From the NCBI GenBank assembly GCA_016716505.1, contig JADJWF010000004.1, positions 682,001 through 746,000 of the forward strand: a stretch of 64,000 bases of DNA. The letters run 5' to 3'. Below the pieces are notes generated by a model that was not told where the DNA came from, ran no database searches, and saw only the letters and a program-made list of their open reading frames with translations. Made by a program: the position numbers and the translations under genes. The DNA comes from Verrucomicrobiota bacterium. GTDB taxonomy: Bacteria; Verrucomicrobiota; Verrucomicrobiia; Limisphaerales; J093. Positions 18,133-27,184 of this stretch are shown in pieces (the first letter of the stretch is position 1; each line of letters begins with the position of its first letter).

Positions 18133-20755
18133 CGGATCGCGGTTGGCGGGGAGCGTGCCGGGGTACACCGGCGGGAAACTCTCGCTGGTGATCCGGAAGA
18201 TCTGGCTGCCCCACGTCACCGTGCCGTTGCTGGCGATGGCACCCCATCGGCCATACACATCAATCAGCGAGTTGGCGGAATCGTTGCGCCGGTCGAACCA
18301 CGCTGCCAGCATCTGCTGACCGTCAGGCTTGACCGCCAGTACCGGTGCCCACTGGTCGTTGGCAACCGGATTGCCATCGAGGGAATTGAGCCGCTGCGGC
18401 GTGCCCAGCCAGTTCTGGCCGCCGTCGGTGGAATAGGTGAAGAACACATCGGCCCGGTCGGTGATGGACCCTTTGTCGGTAAAGGCCACGTAGAGATGGC
18501 CGGCCTTCGCTGGATTGACGGCCAGTGCTGGGTGGCGGAAGGCCTCGAAGTAGTCATCGCTGTTTCCGGAGTTGCTGCGGAGCAGCGCGAGTGTGGTGGT
18601 GTCGTTCGGAGTCAGTTGGCAGATGATTTTGGGTGAGGTGCCAAGCCGATTGATATCCGTTCCTCGATTGCCAACCGCCCGCATTTGAAGTGCCCAATTG
18701 TGGTTGGGGTATTGGCCTGACCGCTGGAGCCAGGCCACATAGGCGACGTGGTCCGGCCCCACAGCGACTGTTTGCATGGTGGCACCCAGCCCAGCGAGTT
18801 CCTGCTTGCTCCAGTTGCTGGCGGACACATTTCCGTCTTGGGCGACCATAAGGTACATCTTCTGATTCTCGGTTCCCGGTCCCAAGGTGCGGATGAGGAG
18901 GTACACGTCGTGATAATAGCCGGCACCGCCCGGCCAGTCGTCCACCGCGATCCACGGGTAATCAGACTCCTCGATGTCCGGCCGGACCGTTTCGCAGCGG
19001 ACGAAGGTTGCCCCGTTGTCGGTGGATTTCCACAGCGGCACACCTCGGTTGGCCCCGGAACGTCGCTCGGAGGTGCCGGCCAGGTAGATGGTGTTGGACA
19101 CACGGTCAATGGCCAGCACGGGGTCGCCGGCGTCACCCCAAGGCAGGGTATCCGGCGGAATCACCGCTGGCACGGGCGGCTGTCCCTGATCGCTGAAGGT
19201 CACGCCGCCATCCCGCGACACCGCCCAGCCCACCATGCGATTCGTTCCGCGATCCGTCCCGCTTTTGAGTTCGTAGATTCCCTGGTTTGTATCCCAGAAC
19301 GCCACTACGACCGTGTCCCCGTCGGCTACCACCTTCGGTTGCCATTGGGTGTTCTGCTCGTTGCTGTAGCCGGGGTCGGGACCATAGGCATCTTGTCGCC
19401 AGTCATTGACCAGCACGTTGAAGCGCAGTTCGTGGGTCTGAAGGTCATTCAGACCGTCGTTTGGGTCCGTGTCAGCAGAGGTAAACAGGGTTTCGCCTGA
19501 ATCCAACGCGCCGTTGCCGTTGTAGTCCTCCAACCAGTCCGGCAGCGTGTCGTTGTCAGTGTGGGTGGGTTGGTTGGCGGTGCAACCCACGTAGTGAAAG
19601 CCCACGTCCACGCGGGTGTTTTGCTCGAGGGTCTGATTGGCGGCGTAGGTGGTGTGGGGGTAGAGGCCCGCCAGCGCGGCGTCCGCCTGGCTGCCGGCGT
19701 CGCGCAGGGCGCAGGTGGTCGGCAGGTAGCGGTTGCCCAGCGGTCCGGTGGCATACGCCGGACTGGCGGACAGCAAGCGGTCGTTGGGCGCGGCCGGGGT
19801 CAAGCGTGACTGTCCGGTCAAGTAGCCGTTGTAGTCGTGGTCCACCGCCACCGCGTTTTGAGCAATGACCGTCGCGTCGAAGAAGGTATCCCGCACCAGG
19901 AAGGTGTTGGCCTCGCCGGGGCTGAACCAAGCGTGGCCGTGCCAGAACGTGCAGTTGCGGACGGTGAGGGACACGGGATCGTTGTGGTCGGTGAAGGAAC
20001 ACGTCACGCCCTCCAACAGACAGTTCTTGAGCGTGAGGTTCAGGCCGCTGGTGCCGGTGGCCAGCGTGTCCAGCGAGAGTTCGCCGCCCGCGAACTGGCA
20101 GTCGGTGAACCGGTATATGCCCACGCCCGGACCATTGATCTGCCGGCCATAGGCGGGAGCGGTCAGGCGGGTGAAACGGCAGGTCACCTGCGGCGCCGGC
20201 GTGGTGGCGCTCTGCGGCGGGTAGAGGAGGGTCGTCCAGCCGGCGGAATCCCAACTCGAGCCGTACTGTTCCTGAACGGTGTTGTAGCGGGTGAGGACGT
20301 TCAATCGGTCAGGCTTTCCAATTGAAACGAGTTGACCACCGGCCCCGGGCTTCAGACCTCGCCAGCCGTGGGCGGCCACGGCGCCGTCGGTGTTCAGGTT
20401 GGGCGCCAGGATCAGTTGATGGGCCGTGTGCCGGGCCACGTACTGACCATCAGGTGTGCCTTCGAAGCCGGCCTCGGCCGGCACCCAGGTTCCGGCGGAG
20501 TCGTCCCAACGATTGAGTCCCGTGCCCAGAACGCGCACCCCTCCGACAGTGGGAGAAACCGGCAAGGCCTTCATGGCGTCGGGGGACTGCCAGACGTCCT
20601 CGTGCGGGCCGCGGGCGATCAGTCGCCAACCGGCGTCGGCCCCAGCGGCGACCCACGGCGGTGATTCGGCGCCTCCAGCAGACTCAGAGAGAGAGAAAGA
20701 GAGAGAGAGAGAACGCCCAGAAAACCTGGCCGGGGAGGGGGCGCCACTTTTTCAT
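17851..20755 (-). CDS. Large exported beta-helix/BNR-repeat protein, out of frame at a microsatellite
   Basis: The uninterrupted frame runs from 20574 to 17851 (907 aa), but protein-like sequence continues upstream (SPPWVAAGADAGWRLIARG) to an AG/CT microsatellite. Beyond it a proper signal peptide (MKKWRPLPGQVFWAF, ATG at 20755) lies in another frame. One extra dinucleotide, or loss of two, joins them. Domains: N-terminal right-handed beta-helix-like region (NLTLKNCLLEGVTCSF, LTVRNCTFWHGHAWF), a calcium-binding type stretch (DNDTLPDWLEDYNGNGALD), then a sialidase-like propeller with Asp boxes SRDGGVTF, STDNGATF and STDGGQNW. The last ~120 residues recur in four downstream C blocks. Two compensating indels near 17935 and 17871 garble residues just before SWPSS. 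Substrate unknown. Confidence 0.75.
20686..20713. repeat. AG/CT dinucleotide microsatellite inside signal-peptide codons
   Basis: Five and a half AG units (20686-20696), an AAA interruption, then seven GA units (20699-20712). On the minus strand this encodes the hydrophobic FSLSLFLSL run of the large protein's signal peptide. In the sequence given, it leads straight into TGA (20686-20684). Adding one unit or removing two restores the frame to the downstream protein. Confidence 0.8.
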
Positions 20756-20799
20756 GACGGTGGCAGCTTGCAGCAACCGCCCGTTGGCCGCTACCCGGA

Positions 20800-20811
20800 T
20801 TTTGGCCAAAA
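20800..20811. promoter_or_regulatory. 12-bp palindrome upstream of the large gene (possible operator)
   Basis: TTTTGGCCAAAA is perfectly palindromic and sits 45 bases upstream of the ATG at 20755. It overlaps the last codons of mutY. No -35/-10 pair is obvious beside it. Operator function is a guess. Confidence 0.25.
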
Positions 20812-20817
20812 CGCACC

Positions 20818-22032
20818 CTATTTTGCCCTTGCCGAACCGAGGAAACTTGGGCCCGCGGAGCGCTGGCAACGGCGGTGGTTCCGACCGGACGGTTTACTCC
20901 GGGCTGTTCCGGCCAGGCTTGATGGCGGGGCCGCGAAACGAAACTGATTCCGGGCCAGTTGATACACGCGCCGTTGGCCGCTGCTGAGGGCCAGCCGGGC
21001 CAATTCAGCGAACGGCAACCAGCGAGCACCAATCGCCCGGGCCGCGTCTCGCGACGACACGCCTTGGGGCAGTCGAATGGTGAAGGCCTCGAGCGTGACC
21101 CGATAACGAGTGACGCTGCAACGAACCGTTCCCAGCCGACTCGCTTCCAGTCCGGCGGCTGCCGCCAGTCTCAGATGCTCGCGCGCCACGGCGGCTGGCG
21201 ACGCTTCCGGAATTGCTTCCACGGTCGGAAATTCCCAGAGCCCGGCGTTGACGGCGCCCGCCGGCCGCTGCCGGACCAGGCAACGGCCGCGCCGCCACGC
21301 CACGAATACGAAGAAGTGGCGCGGCGTCGGCGCCGGCCGGGGGGGGCGAACCGGCAACTGGTCCACGATGCCTTCCCGCCGGGCGCGACAGGCCCGTCGC
21401 CACGGGCAGCTCGGGCAATCCGGCTGGCGCGGGGTGCAGACCAGCGCGCCCAACTCCATGAGTGCCTGATTGAGGTGGGAACAGGCATCCGGGCGGCCGG
21501 TCTCTGCCGCGGCAAGAACGAGCTCCTCCGCGAGTCGCCACAAGGCTGCGCTGGCGGCGCGTTCGCGCGGGTTGCCCTTCAGTGCGAAGACCCGGGACAA
21601 GACGCGGATGACGTTGCCGTCGAGAACCGGGTGCGGCTGATTGAAGGCGATGCTGCAAATGGCGCCCGCCGTGTACCGGCCCACACCGGGCAGGGCGAGC
21701 ACTGCTTCAAACGATTCCGGAAAGCGGCCGTCATGGCTGACGACAAGCTGGCGCGCGGCTCGTTGCAGATGGCGCGCGCGGGTGTAGTAGCCGAGGCCCT
21801 CCCAAAGCTTCAGGACGCGGGATTCCGGTGCGGCCGCCAACGCGCGGACATCCGGCAACTCCCGCAGCCAGCGTTCCCAGTAGGGAATCACGGTCTTCAC
21901 CTGCGTCTGCTGGAGCATGATCTCGGAGACCCAGATGGCATACGGATCGCGGGTGCGGCGCCAGGGAAGGTCGCGCGCATGAGCGGCGAACCAGTCGAGC
22001 AGCGGGAGCACCAACGAGCGCGGTTGCGGCAC
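20818..22032 (-). CDS. mutY: A/G-specific adenine glycosylase MutY
   Basis: A 404-aa base-excision repair enzyme that removes adenine mispaired with 8-oxoguanine. The HhH-GPD core shows the catalytic Glu in SEIMLQQTQV, the hairpin LPGVGRYTAGAI and the Asp in HPVLDGNVIRVL. The [4Fe-4S] cluster cysteines are spaced C-x6-C-x2-C-x5-C in CTPRQPDCPSCPWRRAC. A C-terminal NUDIX-like 8-oxoG recognition domain follows (GLWEFPTVE). The last ~35 residues are basic and atypical. It is divergent from rnhC, with 83 bases between starts. Confidence 0.95.
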   Translation of the reverse strand: MPQPRSLVLPLLDWFAAHARDLPWRRTRDPYAIWVSEIMLQQTQVKTVIPYWERWLRELPDVRALAAAPESRVLKLWEGLGYYTRARHLQRAARQLVVSHDGRFPESFEAVLALPGVGRYTAGAICSIAFNQPHPVLDGNVIRVLSRVFALKGNPRERAASAALWRLAEELVLAAAETGRPDACSHLNQALMELGALVCTPRQPDCPSCPWRRACRARREGIVDQLPVRPPRPAPTPRHFFVFVAWRRGRCLVRQRPAGAVNAGLWEFPTVEAIPEASPAAVAREHLRLAAAAGLEASRLGTVRCSVTRYRVTLEAFTIRLPQGVSSRDAARAIGARWLPFAELARLALSSGQRRVYQLARNQFRFAAPPSSLAGTARSKPSGRNHRRCQRSAGPSFLGSARAK

Positions 22033-22115
22033 GGGGCGAGTGTAGGGCGGCTTTCCGGGCCGGCAATCCGTCGCCGGCTCGACTTCGGCTGCGCCGCGGA
22101 CTAGCTTGCCGGGCC

Positions 22116-23111
22116 ATGGCTGCGCCGTTGACCGCCTACACGTGCAAGCTGGATTCCCAGCAGGCCGCCGCTTTGGAGCGGTGGATGCGCGAGCGCGATT
22201 TCACCTTCCGGGAGGTTCCCCATGCGCGGTTCGCCGGCGAGCGGGACAAGGTCAACGTGGTCTTCTACGAGAGCGGCAAGCTGGTCGTGCAAGGGAAGGG
22301 CACGCAGGAGTTCGTGGAGTTCGTGCTCGAGCCGGAGATCCTGCGCGAGGCGCGGCTGGGGTACGAAGCGGAGTTGCAGCCGGAGCTGTTCCTGCCGCGG
22401 ATCGGCATAGATGAGAGCGGCAAGGGCGATTTCTTCGGCCCGCTCTGCGTGGCTGGCGTGTACGTGAACGAAGCAGTCGTCCGGGCGTGGCGCGAGGCGG
22501 GTGTCCGCGACTCGAAACAGGTCAGCAGCGACAAGCGGATCGGCGAGCTGGCGGAGTTGATCCGCGAAACACCGGGCTGCGTCTGGCGCGTGGTGCCGAT
22601 CGGCAATGAGGCGTACAACCGGCTGCACCGCACGATGGGCAGCGTGAACAAGATCCTTGCTTGGGGCCATGCGCGGGTGATTGAAAACCTCATGCTCCAG
22701 CGCCACCGGATGAATCCGCCGCCCGTACGGGCGATCAGCGACCAGTTCGCCGCCGACGAGGGCACCGTGGCCCGCGCGCTGATGAGCCTGGGACGGGAGG
22801 TGGAGTTGATTCAGCGACACCGCGCGGAGGCGGATCTGGCGGTGGCGGCGGCGTCCATTCTTGCCCGCGACGAGTTCGTCCGGCGGCTGGAGAAGCTCTC
22901 GCAGGCGTACGGCGTTCCCCTGCCCAAAGGCGCGAGTGAACAGGTGGAAGCGGCCGGGCGGGAGTTCGTGGCGCGGCACGGCGCGGACAAGCTGGGCGAG
23001 GTGGCCAAGCTGCATTTCCGGACGGCGTACCGGGTGCAGGGCCTGCCCGAGCCGCCGAAAACCGAGTGGTCCGGCCATCGCTCTTCCCGCAAGCTGACTG
23101 CGAGCACATGA
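22116..23111 (+). CDS. rnhC: Ribonuclease HIII
   Basis: A 331-aa RNase H type 2 family enzyme that cleaves RNA in RNA-DNA hybrids. The N-terminal TBP-like substrate-binding domain (residues 1 to about 95) distinguishes HIII from HII. The catalytic motif is GIDESGKGDFFGPL, with a further Asp in RDSKQVSSDKR and HRAEADLAVAAASI near the C-terminal half. Start codon ATG at 22116. Its stop overlaps the next ATG (ATGA, 23108-23111). Confidence 0.93.
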   Translation: MAAPLTAYTCKLDSQQAAALERWMRERDFTFREVPHARFAGERDKVNVVFYESGKLVVQGKGTQEFVEFVLEPEILREARLGYEAELQPELFLPRIGIDESGKGDFFGPLCVAGVYVNEAVVRAWREAGVRDSKQVSSDKRIGELAELIRETPGCVWRVVPIGNEAYNRLHRTMGSVNKILAWGHARVIENLMLQRHRMNPPPVRAISDQFAADEGTVARALMSLGREVELIQRHRAEADLAVAAASILARDEFVRRLEKLSQAYGVPLPKGASEQVEAAGREFVARHGADKLGEVAKLHFRTAYRVQGLPEPPKTEWSGHRSSRKLTAST

Positions 23112-23392
23112 GCGACGATTCCCGGTCTCGACGCCGCGCAGGGACAGGCGACTCATCGGCGGGGCCCGCACCGTCCGCCGGCGAGCCAACCACCCGACGA
23201 CCGCGGCTGCCCCTGGCCCCCGCGCTGTTCCTCCTCGGCTTGGGCACGCTGCTCCTGAGCTGGCTGGGGTTCATGGGCTACTACGTGTTCGTCAAGGCGA
23301 AGCAACCTCAGCCGATTCCCGAGGTGCGGATGCCGGCCGGGCCCGCGACAAACAGTCCGCTGGCACCGAATGAGCCGAGGCCAAAGCTGTGA
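23108..23392 (+). CDS. Small single-helix membrane protein, unknown
   Basis: A 94-aa protein: a polar Arg/Ser/Pro-rich head (residues 1 to about 37), one long hydrophobic helix (ALFLLGLGTLLLSWLGFMGY), and a Pro-rich periplasmic tail. No family recognised. Translational overlap with rnhC supports it being real. Role unknown. Confidence 0.65.
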   Translation: MSDDSRSRRRAGTGDSSAGPAPSAGEPTTRRPRLPLAPALFLLGLGTLLLSWLGFMGYYVFVKAKQPQPIPEVRMPAGPATNSPLAPNEPRPKL

Positions 23393-23558
23393 AGATGCGG
23401 TGGCGCCGAGGTCGCCCGGCCGCGGGCGGTTGCCCTGATCTCGCCTGCTGGGCGCTGATCGGCAAGCGGGCCGTTTCGATTTCCGCCAAGGTCGCGGGCC
23501 GAAAACCTTTTGACAGGGGAAGGCCAGTTCTTAGCCTGCGCCCACGAGACACACACCT

Positions 23559-24404
23559 ATGAAATTCGGCATCAACACATTTCTTTTCACGTTTCCCTTC
23601 ACCAACGAAAGCACCAAATGGTTCCCCACCTTCAAGAAGTGGGGCTTCGATTCGGTCGAGATCGCGGTGGATGACCCGGCGGCGATAGACCCGACGCACA
23701 TCCGCACGCAACTCGACCGGGCGGGCATCACCTGCTGTTCGGTGTGCGGCGCCTTCGGTCCGGACCGCGACCTCCGCGGGACGCCAGAGGCGCAGGCGAA
23801 TTCGGCGAAGTACCTCATGGCGCTGATTGACCAGGCGGCGATGTTCGGCGCGCCGGTGGTGGCCGGCCCGGTCTATTCCGCGGTGGGCCGGCGAAACGCC
23901 GAGGAGCCCGCCGCCAAGAAGCAGCAGTGGAAGACCGTGGTGAAGAACCTCAAGCCCATTTGCAAGTATGCGGAAAAGAAGGGCATCGTGATCGCCGTCG
24001 AGCCGCTCAACCGCTTCGAGACCGACTTCATCAACACGGTCGAGCAGGCGCTCGAACTCATCGCGGACGTCGGCAGTCCCGCGCTGAAGATTCATCTCGA
24101 CACGTTCCACATGAACATCGAGCAGAAGAATCAGGCGGAGGCCATCAAGAAGGCCGGCAAACTGCTCGCGCACTTCCATGCTTGCGGCAGCGACCGCGGC
24201 ACGCCGGGCAACGATCACATTGCCTGGGACGAGATTGCCAAGGCGCTGAAGAAGGTGAAGTACGACGGCGGCGTGGTGATCGAGTCGTTCACCCAGGACG
24301 TGAAGATCATCGCCGCGGCGGCCGCCATCTGGCGCCAGATTGAACCCAGCCGCGAGGAGATCGCCACCAAGGGGCTCAAGTTCCTGCGCAAGACGCTCGC
24401 CTGA
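23559..24404 (+). CDS. Sugar phosphate isomerase/epimerase (ketose 3-epimerase-like)
   Basis: A 281-aa xylose-isomerase-like TIM barrel. The pattern fits D-tagatose/D-allulose 3-epimerases: Glu in AVEPLNRFETDFINT, Asp and His in IHLDTFHMNIEQ, DRGTPGNDHIAWDE, and a late Glu in GVVIESFTQD, which together form the metal site and the catalytic Glu pair. It has no signal peptide and so should be cytoplasmic. Substrate cannot be fixed from sequence. It stands alone between a small membrane protein and a terminator. Confidence 0.85.
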   Translation: MKFGINTFLFTFPFTNESTKWFPTFKKWGFDSVEIAVDDPAAIDPTHIRTQLDRAGITCCSVCGAFGPDRDLRGTPEAQANSAKYLMALIDQAAMFGAPVVAGPVYSAVGRRNAEEPAAKKQQWKTVVKNLKPICKYAEKKGIVIAVEPLNRFETDFINTVEQALELIADVGSPALKIHLDTFHMNIEQKNQAEAIKKAGKLLAHFHACGSDRGTPGNDHIAWDEIAKALKKVKYDGGVVIESFTQDVKIIAAAAAIWRQIEPSREEIATKGLKFLRKTLA

Positions 24405-24423
24405 TTCAAGCGGCTGTTTGGAT

Positions 24424-24468
24424 GGCCGGGGCCGTGTCCTCCAACGGGCGCGGCCCCGGCCTCTTTTT
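24424..24468 (+). terminator. Rho-independent terminator after the epimerase gene
   Basis: Perfect 11-bp stem GGCCGGGGCCG (24424-24434) with CGGCCCCGGCC (24451-24461), followed by TCTTTTT. It lies 20 bases after the stop codon. Confidence 0.85.
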
Positions 24469-24491
24469 CGCCGCGAGGGCATCCAAAGCAA

Positions 24492-24517
24492 ACGCCCCGG
24501 ACCGCAGCCCGGGGCGT
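24492..24517 (-). terminator. Likely terminator for the minus-strand exported protein
   Basis: Nine-base stem ACGCCCCGG / CCGGGGCGT with a 8-base loop. On the minus strand it is followed by TTTGCTTTGG. It lies 35 bases beyond the stop of the convergent gene. The T tract is weak. Confidence 0.5.
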
Positions 24518-24551
24518 GACTCGATCGTTGATGATGCGCGAATCGCGATTC

Positions 24552-25289
24552 TCAGGAAACGATCTTCTTCGCCGCTTCCGCGACTTCGACCTTGGCCGTG
24601 CCGACGTCCTTGATCTCGACCGTCGTCGTCCGGTCAATGGTCATGTCATTGCCCTGAAAGCTCATGGTCGCCTGCACCTTGTACTCGTACTTGGCGAGCG
24701 CGCCGTCTTTGAGCCAGATCTTGACCGAACCCTTGGGGTCGCGCGGTTCCGGGGCGTTGCCGCCGCCCCCGCCGGGCCGGCCCATCCTGAGCAGCGCCCT
24801 GACACCCTCTTCCGTCATTTCGCCGACGTACGCGTCGCCCTCTTTCTTGAGTGACTTGAGCTGCGGCAACATATCGGCCACCTCTTTGGCCGGGGCCTTG
24901 TAGTTTTGCAGCGTGCGGGCCATCCAGCGTCCCCGATTGCCCGGTTGTCCGCCGCCTCCGCCGCCGCCAGCCGTCAACTCCGCGACGGATTGCCAGCCGT
25001 CATCGGTTTTCAGGGCGGCCTTGTCACCCTTGATGACGCCTTCGGTGACATTGTCGCCGCGGATCATCTTCACACAGATCCAGCCGTCCTTGGACGCCGC
25101 ACCCTCGGTGGTGCCGGGGCCCAGCCGACCGCCGCCCTGCCCGCCGCCCATTTCGGTGGTGGTCTTCCAGCCGTAGCTGCTGGCGTCCGCCAGCTTCTTG
25201 ACCGCCGCCGTGACTTCCTCCTTGGCGTCCGCCGCCAGCAGGGAGCCGGAGAGCAGGAACGCCGCGCCAAACAAAACGTATCGCTTCAT
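24552..25289 (-). CDS. Exported protein of unknown function
   Basis: A 245-aa protein with a clear signal peptide (MKRYVLFGAAFLLSGSLLAA). The mature part is Gly-rich in two places (GGGQGGGRLGPG and a seven-glycine run) and contains KKLADASSYGWKTTTEM and a late strand SVKIWLKDGALAKYEYKVQA. This resembles lipid- or carrier-binding periplasmic proteins, but I cannot name a family. A monocistronic unit with its own terminator. Confidence 0.7.
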   Translation of the reverse strand: MKRYVLFGAAFLLSGSLLAADAKEEVTAAVKKLADASSYGWKTTTEMGGGQGGGRLGPGTTEGAASKDGWICVKMIRGDNVTEGVIKGDKAALKTDDGWQSVAELTAGGGGGGGQPGNRGRWMARTLQNYKAPAKEVADMLPQLKSLKKEGDAYVGEMTEEGVRALLRMGRPGGGGGNAPEPRDPKGSVKIWLKDGALAKYEYKVQATMSFQGNDMTIDRTTTVEIKDVGTAKVEVAEAAKKIVS

Positions 25290-25973
25290 AGGTGTGAGAT
25301 ATGGATTGGATTTTGACCGAGTTCGGGGAAGAAGACGCCGGTGCCGGCTCTCCGGTTACAGGCGGGTCTGTGGCTGCCCCGGGCTTAAAGGCGACCGGAC
25401 GTGGACCATCTCGGCCGCGAAGCGCGGAAGCGGGCCGGGCGGGCGGGCACCCGGCCAACGGGCAACCTGCTCGGCCGACATCCGTGGTTGCCCATCACCC
25501 AAGGCTTCCTGAAGCGATTCAGCTTTGGCGCGGGGGTTTCGGTTTTCTTGGCAGCCTGCTGGTCTGCGATCGGCACTCGGGCCGGCTGGAAAGCCGGCGT
25601 TAAGGGAGGCGCCGACCTCCCGGTCGGCGGCTAGATACGCGCCTGAGCCGCTTGGACACCTCACGGGTCGTCGCAGGAGTTTTCGGCCTTCCGGCCAAAC
25701 CACCGGTTCTTGCCGCATCCCGCCGCTGCCAGTAGCGCCCCCCCGAGCCCTCGCGAAAACATTGGCCTGCGATAGTGAGGAGTCCGCGACATGGGCGACC
25801 ACCCGTGCGTTCGGTGTCCCGCCTTCAGGCGGTCCGAACCGGCTGAATCCGGCACAACAAACGTGGGATTGTCGTGCATCCCACCTACAGATCAGCAAGC
25901 AGGCTGCGCCCCAGCGCTTCCCGTCGGTCATAATCGGCTTGCGGAAGGTCGGACGGTGAAGCAAATCGGGACC
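25290..25973. other. Divergent intergenic region with palindromic repeats
   Basis: About 680 bases without a credible gene. It holds several small hairpins: the element at 25581-25633, CCGCC-TTCA-GGCGG at 25819-25832, and GTGGGAT/ATCCCAC at 25863-25884. These look like interspersed repeat debris rather than regulatory sites. Confidence 0.5.
25581..25633. repeat. Compound palindromic interspersed repeat
   Basis: Three nested hairpins: GCCGGCT/AGCCGGC (25581-25598), GGGAGG/CCTCCC, and GCCGACC-tccc-GGTCGGC (to about 25628). Typical REP-like element of this genome type. Confidence 0.55.
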
Positions 25974-27059
25974 ATGAATACGCCATCGAATTCCTCCGCC
26001 GCGGCTCAGGTGGACTCGCGGCCGGCCTCAAACCCGGTTGCGGTCGGCCCGTTCGGGGTGGAATCGCCTGCCTTCAGCCGTCGCGTCGCCTTGAAAGCGG
26101 CGCTCGCGGGCACGGCGGCGCTGGCACTGCCCGGGGGCGTCCCGGCCGCCGACGCCGCGGCCGACGCCCGCCGCGCCGCGCCCAGGCGCTATGCGATGAA
26201 AAAGTCCATCAATCTCTGGGCCTTCCCGTACCCGGAACGAATGAACCTCGAGGAGTGTCTCCGGCTGGCCAAAGCGGCGGGCTTTGACGGCATCGAGTTG
26301 AACTACGATCTCGAGAACGACCTTTCACCCAAGGCCGGAACCGCGGAGTACCGGGCGATTCGGCGGCTCGCGGACAAGATCGGGATCGAGATCAGCGGCC
26401 TCTGTTCGTTCCTGTTTTGGCCTTACCCGCTCACGAGCAACGATCCGGCCAAACGGGCCCGCGGCTTGGAGCTGGCCGGGCTGATCGCCCGGGCGGCGCA
26501 CGATCTGGGGGTGCAGAATGTCCTCGTGGTGCCTGGCGCGGTGCATATCCCGTGGCGCACGGATCACGAGCCGGTGCCCAATGACGTCTGCGACCAGCGC
26601 GCCCGGGAGGCGGTGGGCGTTCTGGTTCGCCAGGCGGAAATGCTCAACGTCTTCCTCAACATCGAAAACATCTTCTTCAACGGCTACCTCATGACGCCGA
26701 TGGAGATGAACGCCTTTGTGGACTCGTTCCAGTCGCCCCATGTCCGGGTGCATTTTGATACGGGTAACATTGCGATGTTCCAGCACGCGGAGCACTGGGT
26801 GCCGATCCTGGGGAAGCGCATCCAGAACGTGCATCTCAAGGAGTTCACCAAGAAGGGCACGGACTTCTCGCTCGAGGCCTTCCGCCCGCTCCTGGATGGC
26901 ACCACGAACTGGCCGGCCTTGCTGGAGGCTTTCGAGGCCATCGGCTACCGCGGGTTCCTGACCTTCGAGTACTTCCATCCCTACGCGCACTATCCCGAGG
27001 CGTTGATTTACCAGACGGCCGACTCGCTGGACCGCATCCTGGGCATCAAAACCGGGTGA
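25974..27059 (+). CDS. Tat-exported sugar phosphate isomerase/epimerase
   Basis: A 361-aa xylose-isomerase-like TIM barrel with a Tat-type leader (SRRVALKAALAGTAALAL). The mature enzyme begins KKSINLWAFPYPERMNLEE. Metal and substrate ligands are suggested by GIELNYD, VLVVPG, NIENIFFNGYL, VHFDTGNIAMF, NVHLKEF and FLTFEYFHPYAH. Such exported epimerases commonly neighbour Gfo/Idh/MocA oxidoreductases in sugar catabolism loci, and here one follows after 125 bases. ATG 25974 is used; the frame stays open upstream to 25791 but that part is not protein-like. Confidence 0.82.
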   Translation: MNTPSNSSAAAQVDSRPASNPVAVGPFGVESPAFSRRVALKAALAGTAALALPGGVPAADAAADARRAAPRRYAMKKSINLWAFPYPERMNLEECLRLAKAAGFDGIELNYDLENDLSPKAGTAEYRAIRRLADKIGIEISGLCSFLFWPYPLTSNDPAKRARGLELAGLIARAAHDLGVQNVLVVPGAVHIPWRTDHEPVPNDVCDQRAREAVGVLVRQAEMLNVFLNIENIFFNGYLMTPMEMNAFVDSFQSPHVRVHFDTGNIAMFQHAEHWVPILGKRIQNVHLKEFTKKGTDFSLEAFRPLLDGTTNWPALLEAFEAIGYRGFLTFEYFHPYAHYPEALIYQTADSLDRILGIKTG

Positions 27060-27184
27060 GCGCGACGCGCGTCCGACCGGCTTCTCAGCCGGACGGGTCG
27101 TTGCCGCGTCGCCGGACCAACGGTCTTCCCGCTTGACTTGATTCAGAGCGAATTCTGCAATGCCGGCACAACACCACAGCCATC

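Noticed and set aside
20684..20869. Short 61-codon minus-strand ORF ending at the microsatellite, as an independent gene
   Set aside because: Its second half is clearly the signal peptide of the large protein. The first half is the mutY 3' end in another frame.
22033..22115. Promoter boxes between mutY and rnhC
   Set aside because: The 83 bases must contain divergent promoters, but no hexamer pair stood above background in GC-rich DNA.
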